From positions 1 through 8,766 of the forward strand of contig QNCH01000053.1 in the NCBI GenBank assembly GCA_003645745.1: 8,766 nt of DNA, written 5' to 3'. Of the stretch, positions 1 through 6,075 are shown in pieces. Every line of letters starts with the position of its first letter. Within the stretch, counting starts at the first letter, position 1. The translations under genes were made by a program, and so were the position numbers. This stretch comes from Candidatus Omnitrophota bacterium (lineage in GTDB: Bacteria; Omnitrophota; Gorgyraeia; B26-G9). The notes under the pieces were generated by a model. The model saw only the letters and a list, made by a program, of their open reading frames with translations, did no database searches and was not told the origin of the DNA.

Positions 1-13
1 ATATATGTATGTA

Positions 14-22
14 TGGTATAAT
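14..22 (+). promoter_or_regulatory. Candidate extended -10 promoter upstream of coaD
   Basis: The sequence TGGTATAAT matches an extended -10 element (TGn followed by a perfect TATAAT at 17-22). It lies about 70 bp before the coaD start. An extended -10 can work with a poor -35 box. The -35 position would fall at or beyond the left edge, so it cannot be judged. In AT-rich DNA such matches also arise by chance, so this is only a candidate for the promoter of coaD and possibly the whole cluster. Confidence 0.35.
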
Positions 23-41
23 CAAAAAAGTTTTTATATTA

Positions 42-70
42 TATCCTTAAACTTATTACATTTGAGTATA
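42..70 (-). repeat. Diverged, inverted copy of the 29-bp palindromic repeat
   Basis: Read on the - strand, this stretch matches the perfect palindrome at 599-627 at 25 of 29 positions. Its right part, TTATTACATTTGAGTATA (53-70), differs at two positions from the right terminal repeat of the element at 7488-7505. The stem has decayed (three of eleven arm positions no longer match, one of them still able to form a G-U pair), while the loop block and outer arm are recognisable. It lies between the candidate promoter and coaD, so it would be in the coaD 5' leader if that promoter is used. Confidence 0.65.
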
Positions 71-93
71 CTAAAAATAGGGAAATTTTAGAA

Positions 94-597
94 ATGACAA
101 AGGTGTGTGTAAAAAAAAGGGCGGTTTATCCTGGAACATTTGACCCTGTAACTTATGGGCATATTGATTTAATTAAACGCGCTACAAGGATTTTCGATCA
201 GATTATTGTTGCAGTGGCTGCTAATCTTAGCAAACAGCCGTTATTTAGCATAGCTGAGCGCGTGAGTATGTTAAAAAAGGCTACAAGTAGAATCCAGGGA
301 GTAACTGTTGAAAGTTTTGATCAGTTAATGATTGATTATGCGGCAAGTAAGAAAACGAATGTGATTATTCGGGGTTTGAGAATGATTTCTGATTTTGAGT
401 ATGAGTTTCAAATGGCTTTGACGAACAGGAGGCTAAACAGCAAAATGGAAGTTGTTTTTATGATGCCGCAGGAGTCATATTCTTTTTTATCGAGTAAATT
501 AATTAAGGAAATTGCTTATTTAAATGGAGATGTCTCAGGTTTTGTGCCTTCATTTGTTGCTAAAAAATTAAAGCAGGTTTTAAGTGACCGTAAATAA
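94..597 (+). CDS. coaD: Phosphopantetheine adenylyltransferase (CoaD)
   Basis: This 167-residue protein is a full-length CoaD, the cytoplasmic enzyme that transfers AMP from ATP to 4'-phosphopantetheine to form dephospho-CoA, the penultimate step of CoA synthesis. Near the N terminus, YPGTFDP (residues 12-18) and T20-Y-G-H23 form the nucleotidyltransferase (T/H)xGH site. Lys47 in NLSKQPLF matches the usual substrate-binding lysine. RGLR (93-96) and SSKLIKE (133-139), followed by GDVSGFVP, are the other family signatures. The ATG start gives about eight residues before the conserved core, slightly more than usual. AGGG at 79-82 is a weak ribosome site 11 nt upstream; a GTG at 103 is a possible alternative. 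The gene is bracketed by inverted copies of a palindromic repeat (42-70 and 599-627). Identification is secure from the motifs and length. Confidence 0.97.
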   Translation: MTKVCVKKRAVYPGTFDPVTYGHIDLIKRATRIFDQIIVAVAANLSKQPLFSIAERVSMLKKATSRIQGVTVESFDQLMIDYAASKKTNVIIRGLRMISDFEYEFQMALTNRRLNSKMEVVFMMPQESYSFLSSKLIKEIAYLNGDVSGFVPSFVAKKLKQVLSDRK

Positions 598-598
598 A

Positions 599-627
599 TA
601 TACTCAAACGTAATAGGTTTGAGTATA
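599..627 (+). repeat. Perfect 29-bp palindromic repeat between coaD and pta
   Basis: An 11-bp arm, TATACTCAAAC (599-609), is followed by the 7-nt loop GTAATAG and the exact reverse complement of the arm (617-627). It begins one base after the coaD stop codon. Its first 23 bases are identical to the left end of the 182-bp element at 7324, and its last 11 match that element's right end. It therefore looks like a solo or internally deleted member of the same family. No T-tract follows directly, so it is not a standard intrinsic terminator. Confidence 0.85.
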
Positions 628-667
628 ATACCAATTTTAGAGTTTTTCGTATACTTGCGGAGGGGGA

Positions 668-1663
668 ATGGAAATTTTAGATAAGATTGAAGCAAGGGCA
701 GCTCAGGTCCAAAAGACAATTGTTTTGCCTGAGACAGATGATCTGCGAATTTTAAAGGCAGCAAAAATTGTTACAGCTAAAAAATTAGCGAACATAATCC
801 TTTTAGGAGATATAACAAAGGTTAAAGATAAGGCAGAAAGCATTGGCTTTGATTTATCAGTTGAGCAGGTTATTAATCCTCTGGAAAGTGAATATTTGCC
901 GGATTTTGTTAATGAATTTTATGCTTTAAGAAAACATAAAGGCATTAGTCTTGAGCAGGCAAAAGAGCAGATGCAAAATTATGTTTATTTTTCAGCAATG
1001 ATGGTGCGTAAAGGTTTAGCCCACGGATTTGTTGCTGGTTCAATTACAACTACCGCGGATGTAGTAAAAGCTGCTATTTATTGTATTGGGTTTGGCGAAA
1101 AGATACGTACAGTATCGAGTTGTTTTTTAGTTTGTGTGCCGAATTGTATTTATGGAGAGCAGGGGATGTTTGTTTTTGCTGATTGTGCCATTATCCCTGA
1201 CCCATCGCCAATGCAATTAGCTAATATCGCGTATTCTGCCGCTGATTTTTATGAGATGGTTGTAGAATCTGAGCCTAAAGTGGCGTTGTTGAGTTTTTCC
1301 ACAAAAGGCAGTGCTGAGCATCCTTTGGTGGAAAAAGTGATCAGGGCTAAACAATTGATTACGCAAAAATATCCGAATCTCGTAGTAGATGGTGAATTGC
1401 AATTAGATGCGGCGATTGTTCCTGATGTGGCAGAAAAAAAAGCTCCGCAGAGTCCTGTGGCAGGTTCTGCTAATGTTTTAGTATTTCCTGATTTAAACGC
1501 AGGTAATATTGGATATAAATTAGTGCAGAGGCTTGCTAAGGCTGAAGTTGTGGGGCCGATATTATTAGGATTTAAAAATCCATGTAGTGATTTGTCAAGA
1601 GGCTGTAGTGTAGATGAGATTGTTAACGCGGTATGTATGACTGCAGTAAGGGGCAATTGCTAA
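668..1663 (+). CDS. pta: Phosphate acetyltransferase (Pta)
   Basis: This 331-residue protein has the length of the short, single-domain Pta class. It converts acetyl-CoA and phosphate to acetyl phosphate and CoA, reversibly, in the cytoplasm. Family signatures appear in order: MVRKG (112-116), a TTTADVVKAA stretch (127-136), LSFSTKGSAEHP (208-219), DGELQLDAA (241-249), FPDLNAGNIGYK (273-284) and DLSRGCS (308-314). The Ser310-Arg311 pair corresponds to the Ser-Arg pair implicated in CoA binding and catalysis in characterised enzymes. There is no N-terminal DRTGG or P-loop extension as in the long E. coli type. A GGAGGGGG ribosome site (659-666) lies immediately before the ATG. ackA starts 2 nt after the stop, so the two are almost certainly co-translated as the acetate/ATP module. 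The related phosphate butyryltransferases are the main alternative, but the LSFSTKGSAEHP and SRGCS blocks favour Pta. Confidence 0.95.
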   Translation: MEILDKIEARAAQVQKTIVLPETDDLRILKAAKIVTAKKLANIILLGDITKVKDKAESIGFDLSVEQVINPLESEYLPDFVNEFYALRKHKGISLEQAKEQMQNYVYFSAMMVRKGLAHGFVAGSITTTADVVKAAIYCIGFGEKIRTVSSCFLVCVPNCIYGEQGMFVFADCAIIPDPSPMQLANIAYSAADFYEMVVESEPKVALLSFSTKGSAEHPLVEKVIRAKQLITQKYPNLVVDGELQLDAAIVPDVAEKKAPQSPVAGSANVLVFPDLNAGNIGYKLVQRLAKAEVVGPILLGFKNPCSDLSRGCSVDEIVNAVCMTAVRGNC

Positions 1664-1665
1664 AG

Positions 1666-2817
1666 ATGAATATATTAGTGATTAATTGCGGTAGTTCATC
1701 AATAAAATATCAATTGTTTTGTATGGAAACAAAACAGGCTCTTGCAAACGGCACTGCAGAGAGGATTGGAAGTAGAGAAGCATTTATTGTTTATAAAAAA
1801 GGGAACAGGTCTTATAAATTAGAATCGGAATTAACGGATTATTTTTTAGCAATTGAAAAAATTTCTGAATTATTGTTAAACCCTGAATCAGGAGTAATAA
1901 AGCATAAAGATGAAATTGTTGCAGTGGGCCATAGGGTTGTGCATGGCGGTGAGGAGTTTAAAAATTCAGTAGTTATTGATAAATATGTGTTAAAGAGGAT
2001 AAAATTTTATAGTAAATTAGCGCCTTTACATAATCCTCCTGCTTATAACGGCATTAAAGCAGCAATGCGGATTTTCCCAAAAATAAAGCAGGTTGCAGTG
2101 TTTGATACAGCTTTCCATCAAACAATGCCACAGGAAGCGTTTGTTTACGGCCTGCCATTTGACTTATATAAGAAATATTCGATCAGGCGTTATGGTTTTC
2201 ATGGTACAAGCCATAGGTATGTCTCAGATGAAGCGGCAAAAATTTTAAAAAAGCCTCTGGATTCATTAAAATTAATTACCTGCCATCTCGGTAATGGATG
2301 CAGTATCAGCGCGGTAAAGTACGGCTCTTCTGTTGATACAAGTATGGGCTTTACTCCTCTTGAAGGATTGATTATGGGCACACGCTGCGGGGATATAGAC
2401 CCTGCTCTGATTGGTTATCTGATGAGAGAGGAGAAGATGACTATACATCAAATGGAGGAATTGCTTAACCGCAAAAGCGGGTTATTGGGCATTTCAGGCA
2501 AAAGCAATGATATGCGCGATCTCTTAGTGCTTGCGCAAAAAGGCAATAAGCGCGCGGCTCTGGCAATTGATGTTTTTATTTACCGGGTAAAGAAATATAT
2601 CGGAGCCTATATTGCTGTAATGAATGGAGTGGACGCGATTGTGCTTACTGCGGGAATTGGTGAGAATGTTTTAATGATCAAAGAACGGCTTGAGCAGGAA
2701 TTGAATAATGTTTTAAGTCATAAAACAAAAATATTGCTGATACATACTGATGAAGAAAAATTAATTGCTTTAGATACTTTTGACTTGATAAATGGAGTCA
2801 TTTCATCGTCAAAATAA
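1666..2817 (+). CDS. ackA: Acetate kinase (AckA), short C-terminal form
   Basis: AckA interconverts acetyl phosphate plus ADP with acetate plus ATP, completing the Pta-AckA route. I place the start at the ATG at 1666 rather than the in-frame ATG at 1633, because MNILVINCGSSSIKY is the family N terminus and the upstream start would overlap pta. This gives 383 residues. Expected active-site residues are present: Asn7, Arg90 (GHRVVHGG), His122, Asp147 (FDTAFH), His179 (GFHGTSH) and Arg240 (MGTRCGD). The nucleotide-binding blocks HLGNG (207-211) and TAGIGEN (328-334) are also there. The last part is unusual. Only about 28 residues separate GIGEN from the TDEE block, against about 48 in E. coli AckA, and the usual IAxDT segment reads IALDT. 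The reading frame is unbroken. Ribosome-site sequence is weak (AAGGGG at 1648-1653), consistent with translational coupling to pta. Confidence 0.94.
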   Translation: MNILVINCGSSSIKYQLFCMETKQALANGTAERIGSREAFIVYKKGNRSYKLESELTDYFLAIEKISELLLNPESGVIKHKDEIVAVGHRVVHGGEEFKNSVVIDKYVLKRIKFYSKLAPLHNPPAYNGIKAAMRIFPKIKQVAVFDTAFHQTMPQEAFVYGLPFDLYKKYSIRRYGFHGTSHRYVSDEAAKILKKPLDSLKLITCHLGNGCSISAVKYGSSVDTSMGFTPLEGLIMGTRCGDIDPALIGYLMREEKMTIHQMEELLNRKSGLLGISGKSNDMRDLLVLAQKGNKRAALAIDVFIYRVKKYIGAYIAVMNGVDAIVLTAGIGENVLMIKERLEQELNNVLSHKTKILLIHTDEEKLIALDTFDLINGVISSSK

Positions 2818-2835
2818 AAAAAAGGAGGAAATAAT

Positions 2836-3030
2836 ATGGCGCATCCAAAGAGGAAACATTCGACTACCAGGCGTGATAAGAAACGTACTCATCAAAAATT
2901 GTCAATGCCTGCTGTGTCTGTATGCCCTGTTTGCAATCAGATGAAACAGCCGCATTCTGTATGCTCACATTGCGGACAGTATAAAGAAGAGAAATATATT
3001 CAAATAAAAGAAAAAAAGAAGAAAAATTAA
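2836..3030 (+). CDS. rpmF: 50S ribosomal protein L32 (bL32)
   Basis: This 64-residue basic protein is the zinc-ribbon form of bL32, a component of the large ribosomal subunit. The N terminus MAHPKRKHS..RR is the typical bL32 opening. Two CxxC pairs (Cys30/Cys33 and Cys43/Cys46) form the zinc ribbon, so this is the zinc-binding type rather than the cysteine-free paralogue made under zinc limitation. The tail is very lysine-rich. An AAAGGAGG ribosome site at 2821-2828 lies 7 nt before the ATG. rpmF next to plsX is a widely conserved pairing, but the DUF177 (YceD) gene that usually precedes rpmF is not here; ackA is directly upstream. Confidence 0.96.
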   Translation: MAHPKRKHSTTRRDKKRTHQKLSMPAVSVCPVCNQMKQPHSVCSHCGQYKEEKYIQIKEKKKKN

Positions 3031-3057
3031 TATTTTTGCTTTAGTTAAAAGGAGTTT

Positions 3058-4077
3058 ATGAAAATAGCAATAGATGCAATGGGCGGAGATAATGCTCCTG
3101 ATCACGTTGTTGAAGGAGCTGTGCTGGCAGCTCAGAATATAGAAGATGAATTAATCCTTGTGGGCAAACAGGATTTGATTACACAAAAGCTTTGTATGTT
3201 AAAAAATGTCCCCGCCAATATTTCCGTGCATAATGCTGAGCAGGTGATTGGTATGGATGAGTCTCCTGCGGTTAGTGTACGTAGTAAGAAAAAATCTTCT
3301 CTTAATATCGCGGTAAAAATGGTTAAAGATAAAAAAGCGGATGCTGTGTTTTCCGCGGGAAATACCGGCGCGGTAGTTTGCGCAGCAAGTTTATTTTTAA
3401 AGAATTTGCCTGGTGTATATAGACCGGGTATAAGTGTTTTTTTGCCAACATTAAAGGGTATGGTACAAATGATTGATGTAGGCGCTAATATTGATGCGAA
3501 ACCTGAGCATTTATTGCAATATGGCCTTATGGGCAGTGTTTATTCTGAGTTTGTTTTGCATAAAAAAAATCCTAAAATAGGTTTACTTAATGTTGGAGAA
3601 GAAGCAACAAAAGGCACTGGTTTTGTTAAGGAAACGTTCAAGCTTTTGGAAGAGAATCAGCATATTAATTTTATCGGCAATGTTGAAGGCCGTGATATAT
3701 ATGAAGGCAGTTGTGATGTAATTATTTGTGACGCTTTTTTAGGTAATGTTGTGCTTAAAGTTTCTGAGGGACTTGCTGAGGCGATAAAAGAGATGTTTAA
3801 ACGTAAACTTATTGAGGCGAATGTATTGGCAAAATTAGGGGCATTACTGATTGCTCCTGCTTTTAAGAAATTAAAAAAGGAAATAGATTATTCTGAATAT
3901 GGAGGGGCTTCTCTTCTTGGTACAAATGGCGTTTGTCTTGTAGCACATGGCGGTTCTTCACAGAATGCGATTAAAAATGCGATTTATATGGTTCGGGAGT
4001 CTTTATTAAATAAGGTAAATCAGCATATAATTGAAATCATAGGGAATTCGTGTGAGAGATTTGATCAAGGGAAATAA
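3058..4077 (+). CDS. plsX: Phosphate acyltransferase (PlsX)
   Basis: PlsX converts acyl-ACP and phosphate to acyl phosphate, the donor used by PlsY to acylate glycerol-3-phosphate. It works at the membrane surface without a transmembrane segment. The 339-residue length is normal. Signatures in order: IDAMGGDNAP (5-14), FSAGNTGA (98-105), DVGANIDAKPEHL (140-152), LLNVGEEATKG (176-186), GNVEGRDI (207-214), the CDAFLGNVVLKVSEG block (224-238) and YGGASLLGTNG (281-291). GGAG at 3051-3054 sits close before the ATG. The 3' end overlaps fabD by 26 bp in another frame, replacing the position where fabH usually lies. The overlap suggests coupled expression of phospholipid and fatty-acid synthesis. Confidence 0.96.
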   Translation: MKIAIDAMGGDNAPDHVVEGAVLAAQNIEDELILVGKQDLITQKLCMLKNVPANISVHNAEQVIGMDESPAVSVRSKKKSSLNIAVKMVKDKKADAVFSAGNTGAVVCAASLFLKNLPGVYRPGISVFLPTLKGMVQMIDVGANIDAKPEHLLQYGLMGSVYSEFVLHKKNPKIGLLNVGEEATKGTGFVKETFKLLEENQHINFIGNVEGRDIYEGSCDVIICDAFLGNVVLKVSEGLAEAIKEMFKRKLIEANVLAKLGALLIAPAFKKLKKEIDYSEYGGASLLGTNGVCLVAHGGSSQNAIKNAIYMVRESLLNKVNQHIIEIIGNSCERFDQGK

Positions 4078-4984
4078 AAAAGCGTATATATTCCCGGGAC
4101 AGGGTTCCCAGTATATAGGGATGGGCAAAGATTTATTTGAGAATTTTAACAGCGCTCAGAAAATTTTTAAAACTGCTAATCAGGTTTTAGGATTTAGTCT
4201 GTCTGAAATTTGTTTTAACGGGCCTATAGATAAGCTGACTAAGAGTTCTGTTTGCCAGCCAGCAATATTAGCAGTGAGTATCGCGGCTTTTCAGGTTTTG
4301 CGGGAAAATTTTCAAACCGGCGGCAGCGTTTATGCGTGCGCTGGTTTAAGTTTAGGAGAATATTCCGCTCTTGTCGCGTGCGGAAGCTTAGAATTTGCTG
4401 ATGCAATAGCATTGGTTAATAAGCGCGGCAGGTTTATGGATGAGGCAGGGGAAAAAAATCCCGGAACTATGTCTTGTCTTTTAGGATTGGATATTCAGGA
4501 TGCTGAGCAGGTTTGCGAGCAGTGCGGAGCGGAAATTGCTAATCTTAATTGTCCGGGGCAAGTGGTTATTTCAGGTTCTTTTGAAAGTATTAAAGAGGCT
4601 AATGCTTACGCCATTTCCAGAGGCGCAAAACGGGTGATTCAACTTAAAGTCAGCGGTCCGTTTCATTCTTCTCTTATGTTGGAAGCTGCAGAGAAATTAA
4701 AATTAGAATTAGATAAAGTTGTAATTAAGCCGCCTGCAATTCCTTTTCTTTCTAATGTAACAGCAGATTATGTAACTGATGAAAAAAAAATTAAAGAACT
4801 ATTAGTAAAACAAGTGGTGCATACTACTTTTTGGCAGGATATTGTATTAAAGATGTCAGGCACTGGAATTAGGGAATATTTTGAGATAGGGGCCGGAAAA
4901 GTATTGCGCGGGTTATTACAGCGCATTGACCGAAAATTGCAGATAGTTAATTTAGAAAAGAACGCTGATTTTTTAAATTTATAA
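4052..4984 (+). CDS. fabD: Malonyl-CoA:ACP transacylase (FabD)
   Basis: FabD moves the malonyl group from malonyl-CoA to ACP, supplying extender units for fatty-acid synthesis. The 310-residue length fits. FPGQGSQ (14-20) is the N-terminal oxyanion/substrate loop. The nucleophile is Ser100 in GLSLGEY (98-104). Arg125 in KRG corresponds to the malonate-carboxylate-binding arginine, and His205 in GPFHSS is the catalytic histidine. The pentapeptide reads GLSLG instead of the GHSLG of E. coli; a GLSLG form is also known, for example in plant plastid enzymes. I accept the GTG at 4052 as the start: it is preceded by AGGG (4041-4044) at 7-nt spacing, and no ATG precedes the conserved core. The TTG at 4061 is a weaker alternative. 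The start lies inside plsX (26-bp overlap). Confidence 0.95.
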   Translation: MRDLIKGNKKAYIFPGQGSQYIGMGKDLFENFNSAQKIFKTANQVLGFSLSEICFNGPIDKLTKSSVCQPAILAVSIAAFQVLRENFQTGGSVYACAGLSLGEYSALVACGSLEFADAIALVNKRGRFMDEAGEKNPGTMSCLLGLDIQDAEQVCEQCGAEIANLNCPGQVVISGSFESIKEANAYAISRGAKRVIQLKVSGPFHSSLMLEAAEKLKLELDKVVIKPPAIPFLSNVTADYVTDEKKIKELLVKQVVHTTFWQDIVLKMSGTGIREYFEIGAGKVLRGLLQRIDRKLQIVNLEKNADFLNL

Positions 4985-4991
4985 AAATGGC

Positions 4992-5003
4992 GTTAAATTT
5001 AAC
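4992..5003. repeat. Short perfect palindrome between fabD and fabG
   Basis: GTTAAATTTAAC is a perfect 12-bp palindrome in the 39-bp gap between fabD and fabG, just before the fabG ribosome site. It could be a binding site for a dimeric regulator or simply AT-rich chance. It does not resemble the FapR operator consensus as I know it. It occurs only once in the window as far as I can see. Confidence 0.3.
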
Positions 5004-5023
5004 AATATTAAGGAGGCAGAAAT

Positions 5024-5764
5024 ATGGATTTAAAAGGCCAGGTGGGAATTATTACTGGAGCTGCACGCGGCATTGGGAAGGAAATTGCTTTTGCGCTAGC
5101 CAGGCGGGGAGTTAATTGTGTGCTTTGTGATATGGATACTAAACAGGTGAATGAAACTGCTGAGGAGATCGCGAATTTAGGAGTAGAAACACTGCCAATT
5201 ACTTTGAATGTAGCTGACCTATCGCAGGTAGAGCAAATGAAGAACAAAGTTATTGACAAATTTCAAAGAATAGATATACTAATCAATAATGCGGGCATAA
5301 CAAAAGATGGATTATTGCTGAGAATGAAGGAAGCTGATTGGGACGCGGTCATTTCTGTAAATCTAAAAGGCACATTTAATTGTACAAAAGCAGTAATTAA
5401 AGCAATGGTTCAAAAAAGGTATGGGCGCATAGTGAATATTGCATCTATTATTGGCTTAATCGGAAATGTTGGACAGGCAAATTATAGCGCTTCTAAAGCT
5501 GGGATTATTGGACTGACAAAATCAACTGCAAGAGAGACAGCGTTGAGAAATATTAATGTTAATGCAATTGCGCCTGGATTTATTGAGACAAAAATGACTA
5601 AGGTTTTATCTGATGATGTTAAGTCTGCTTTATTAAAACAGATTCCTTTAGGCAGGTTTGGCAAACCAGAGGATGTCGCGGATTTGGTGATATTTTTGGT
5701 AAGTGATAAATCAAGTTATATTACTGGTCAGGTAGTTCAGATAAATGGCGGGATGTTAATGTAG
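5024..5764 (+). CDS. fabG: 3-oxoacyl-ACP reductase (FabG)
   Basis: FabG reduces beta-ketoacyl-ACP to 3-hydroxyacyl-ACP with NADPH, the first reductive step of each elongation cycle. It is a 246-residue classical short-chain dehydrogenase. The Rossmann glycine motif TGAARGIG is at 11-18 and NNAG at 88-91. The catalytic tetrad is Asn113, Ser141, Tyr154 and Lys158 (YSASK). The C-terminal INGGMLM matches the conserved FabG ending. AAGGAGG (5010-5016) lies 7 nt before the ATG. It sits between fabD and acpP as in many FAS II clusters, which supports FabG over other short-chain dehydrogenases. Confidence 0.96.
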   Translation: MDLKGQVGIITGAARGIGKEIAFALARRGVNCVLCDMDTKQVNETAEEIANLGVETLPITLNVADLSQVEQMKNKVIDKFQRIDILINNAGITKDGLLLRMKEADWDAVISVNLKGTFNCTKAVIKAMVQKRYGRIVNIASIIGLIGNVGQANYSASKAGIIGLTKSTARETALRNINVNAIAPGFIETKMTKVLSDDVKSALLKQIPLGRFGKPEDVADLVIFLVSDKSSYITGQVVQINGGMLM

Positions 5765-5793
5765 GGGTTTTTTTTGAAAGGAGGACGAAAGGT

Positions 5794-6039
5794 ATGGCAG
5801 TCGAAGATAAGGTGAAATCTATAGTTGTAGATCAATTAGGTGTAAAAGCAGAGGAAGTGACCGCAGCCGCATCTTTTATTGATGATCTTGGCGCGGATTC
5901 TCTTGATACTGTAGAGTTGGTAATGGCGCTTGAGGAGGAGTTTGGTGTAGAAATACCAGATGAAGACGCGGAAAAAATGGCAACAGTTGGGGAAGCAATA
6001 GAGTATATAAAAAGCAAAGCAAGTGAGAAAAAAGGTTAA
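5794..6039 (+). CDS. acpP: Acyl carrier protein (AcpP)
   Basis: This 81-residue acidic protein carries growing acyl chains on a 4'-phosphopantetheine arm. The attachment serine is Ser36 in the DLGADSLDTVELVMALEE block, the classic ACP signature, followed by FGVEIPDEDAEKMATVGEAI in helix III and IV. The arm comes from CoA, so upstream coaD and this gene are functionally linked. The AAAGGAGG ribosome site (5777-5784) is perfect and 9 nt from the ATG, as expected for one of the most abundant proteins in the cell. It lies 29 bp after fabG. Confidence 0.97.
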   Translation: MAVEDKVKSIVVDQLGVKAEEVTAAASFIDDLGADSLDTVELVMALEEEFGVEIPDEDAEKMATVGEAIEYIKSKASEKKG

Positions 6040-6075
6040 TGCTCATTTAGCATAAATTAAATGGACTTTTAAAAT

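Noticed and set aside
394..402. TTTGAGTAT inside coaD as another copy of the repeat
   Set aside because: Only nine bases match, without the conserved GTAATAG/CTATTAC block, and they encode the conserved DFEYE residues, so this is chance.
599..650. The 29-bp palindrome as an intrinsic terminator of coaD
   Set aside because: The stem is AT-rich and the T-run (TTTTT near 643) comes about 16 bases after the stem rather than directly behind it; the match to the element ends explains it better.
1249..1656. 135-residue antisense open frame opposite pta
   Set aside because: It lies wholly within the well-supported pta gene, has no recognisable protein features or ribosome site, and is a shadow of its codons.
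1633..1665. Earlier in-frame ATG for acetate kinase at 1633
   Set aside because: It would add 11 residues not found in the family and overlap the pta end; MNILVINCGSSS at 1666 is the typical N terminus.
5765..5775. T-run after fabG as a terminator
   Set aside because: No GC-rich hairpin precedes it, and a strong ribosome site for acpP follows at once.
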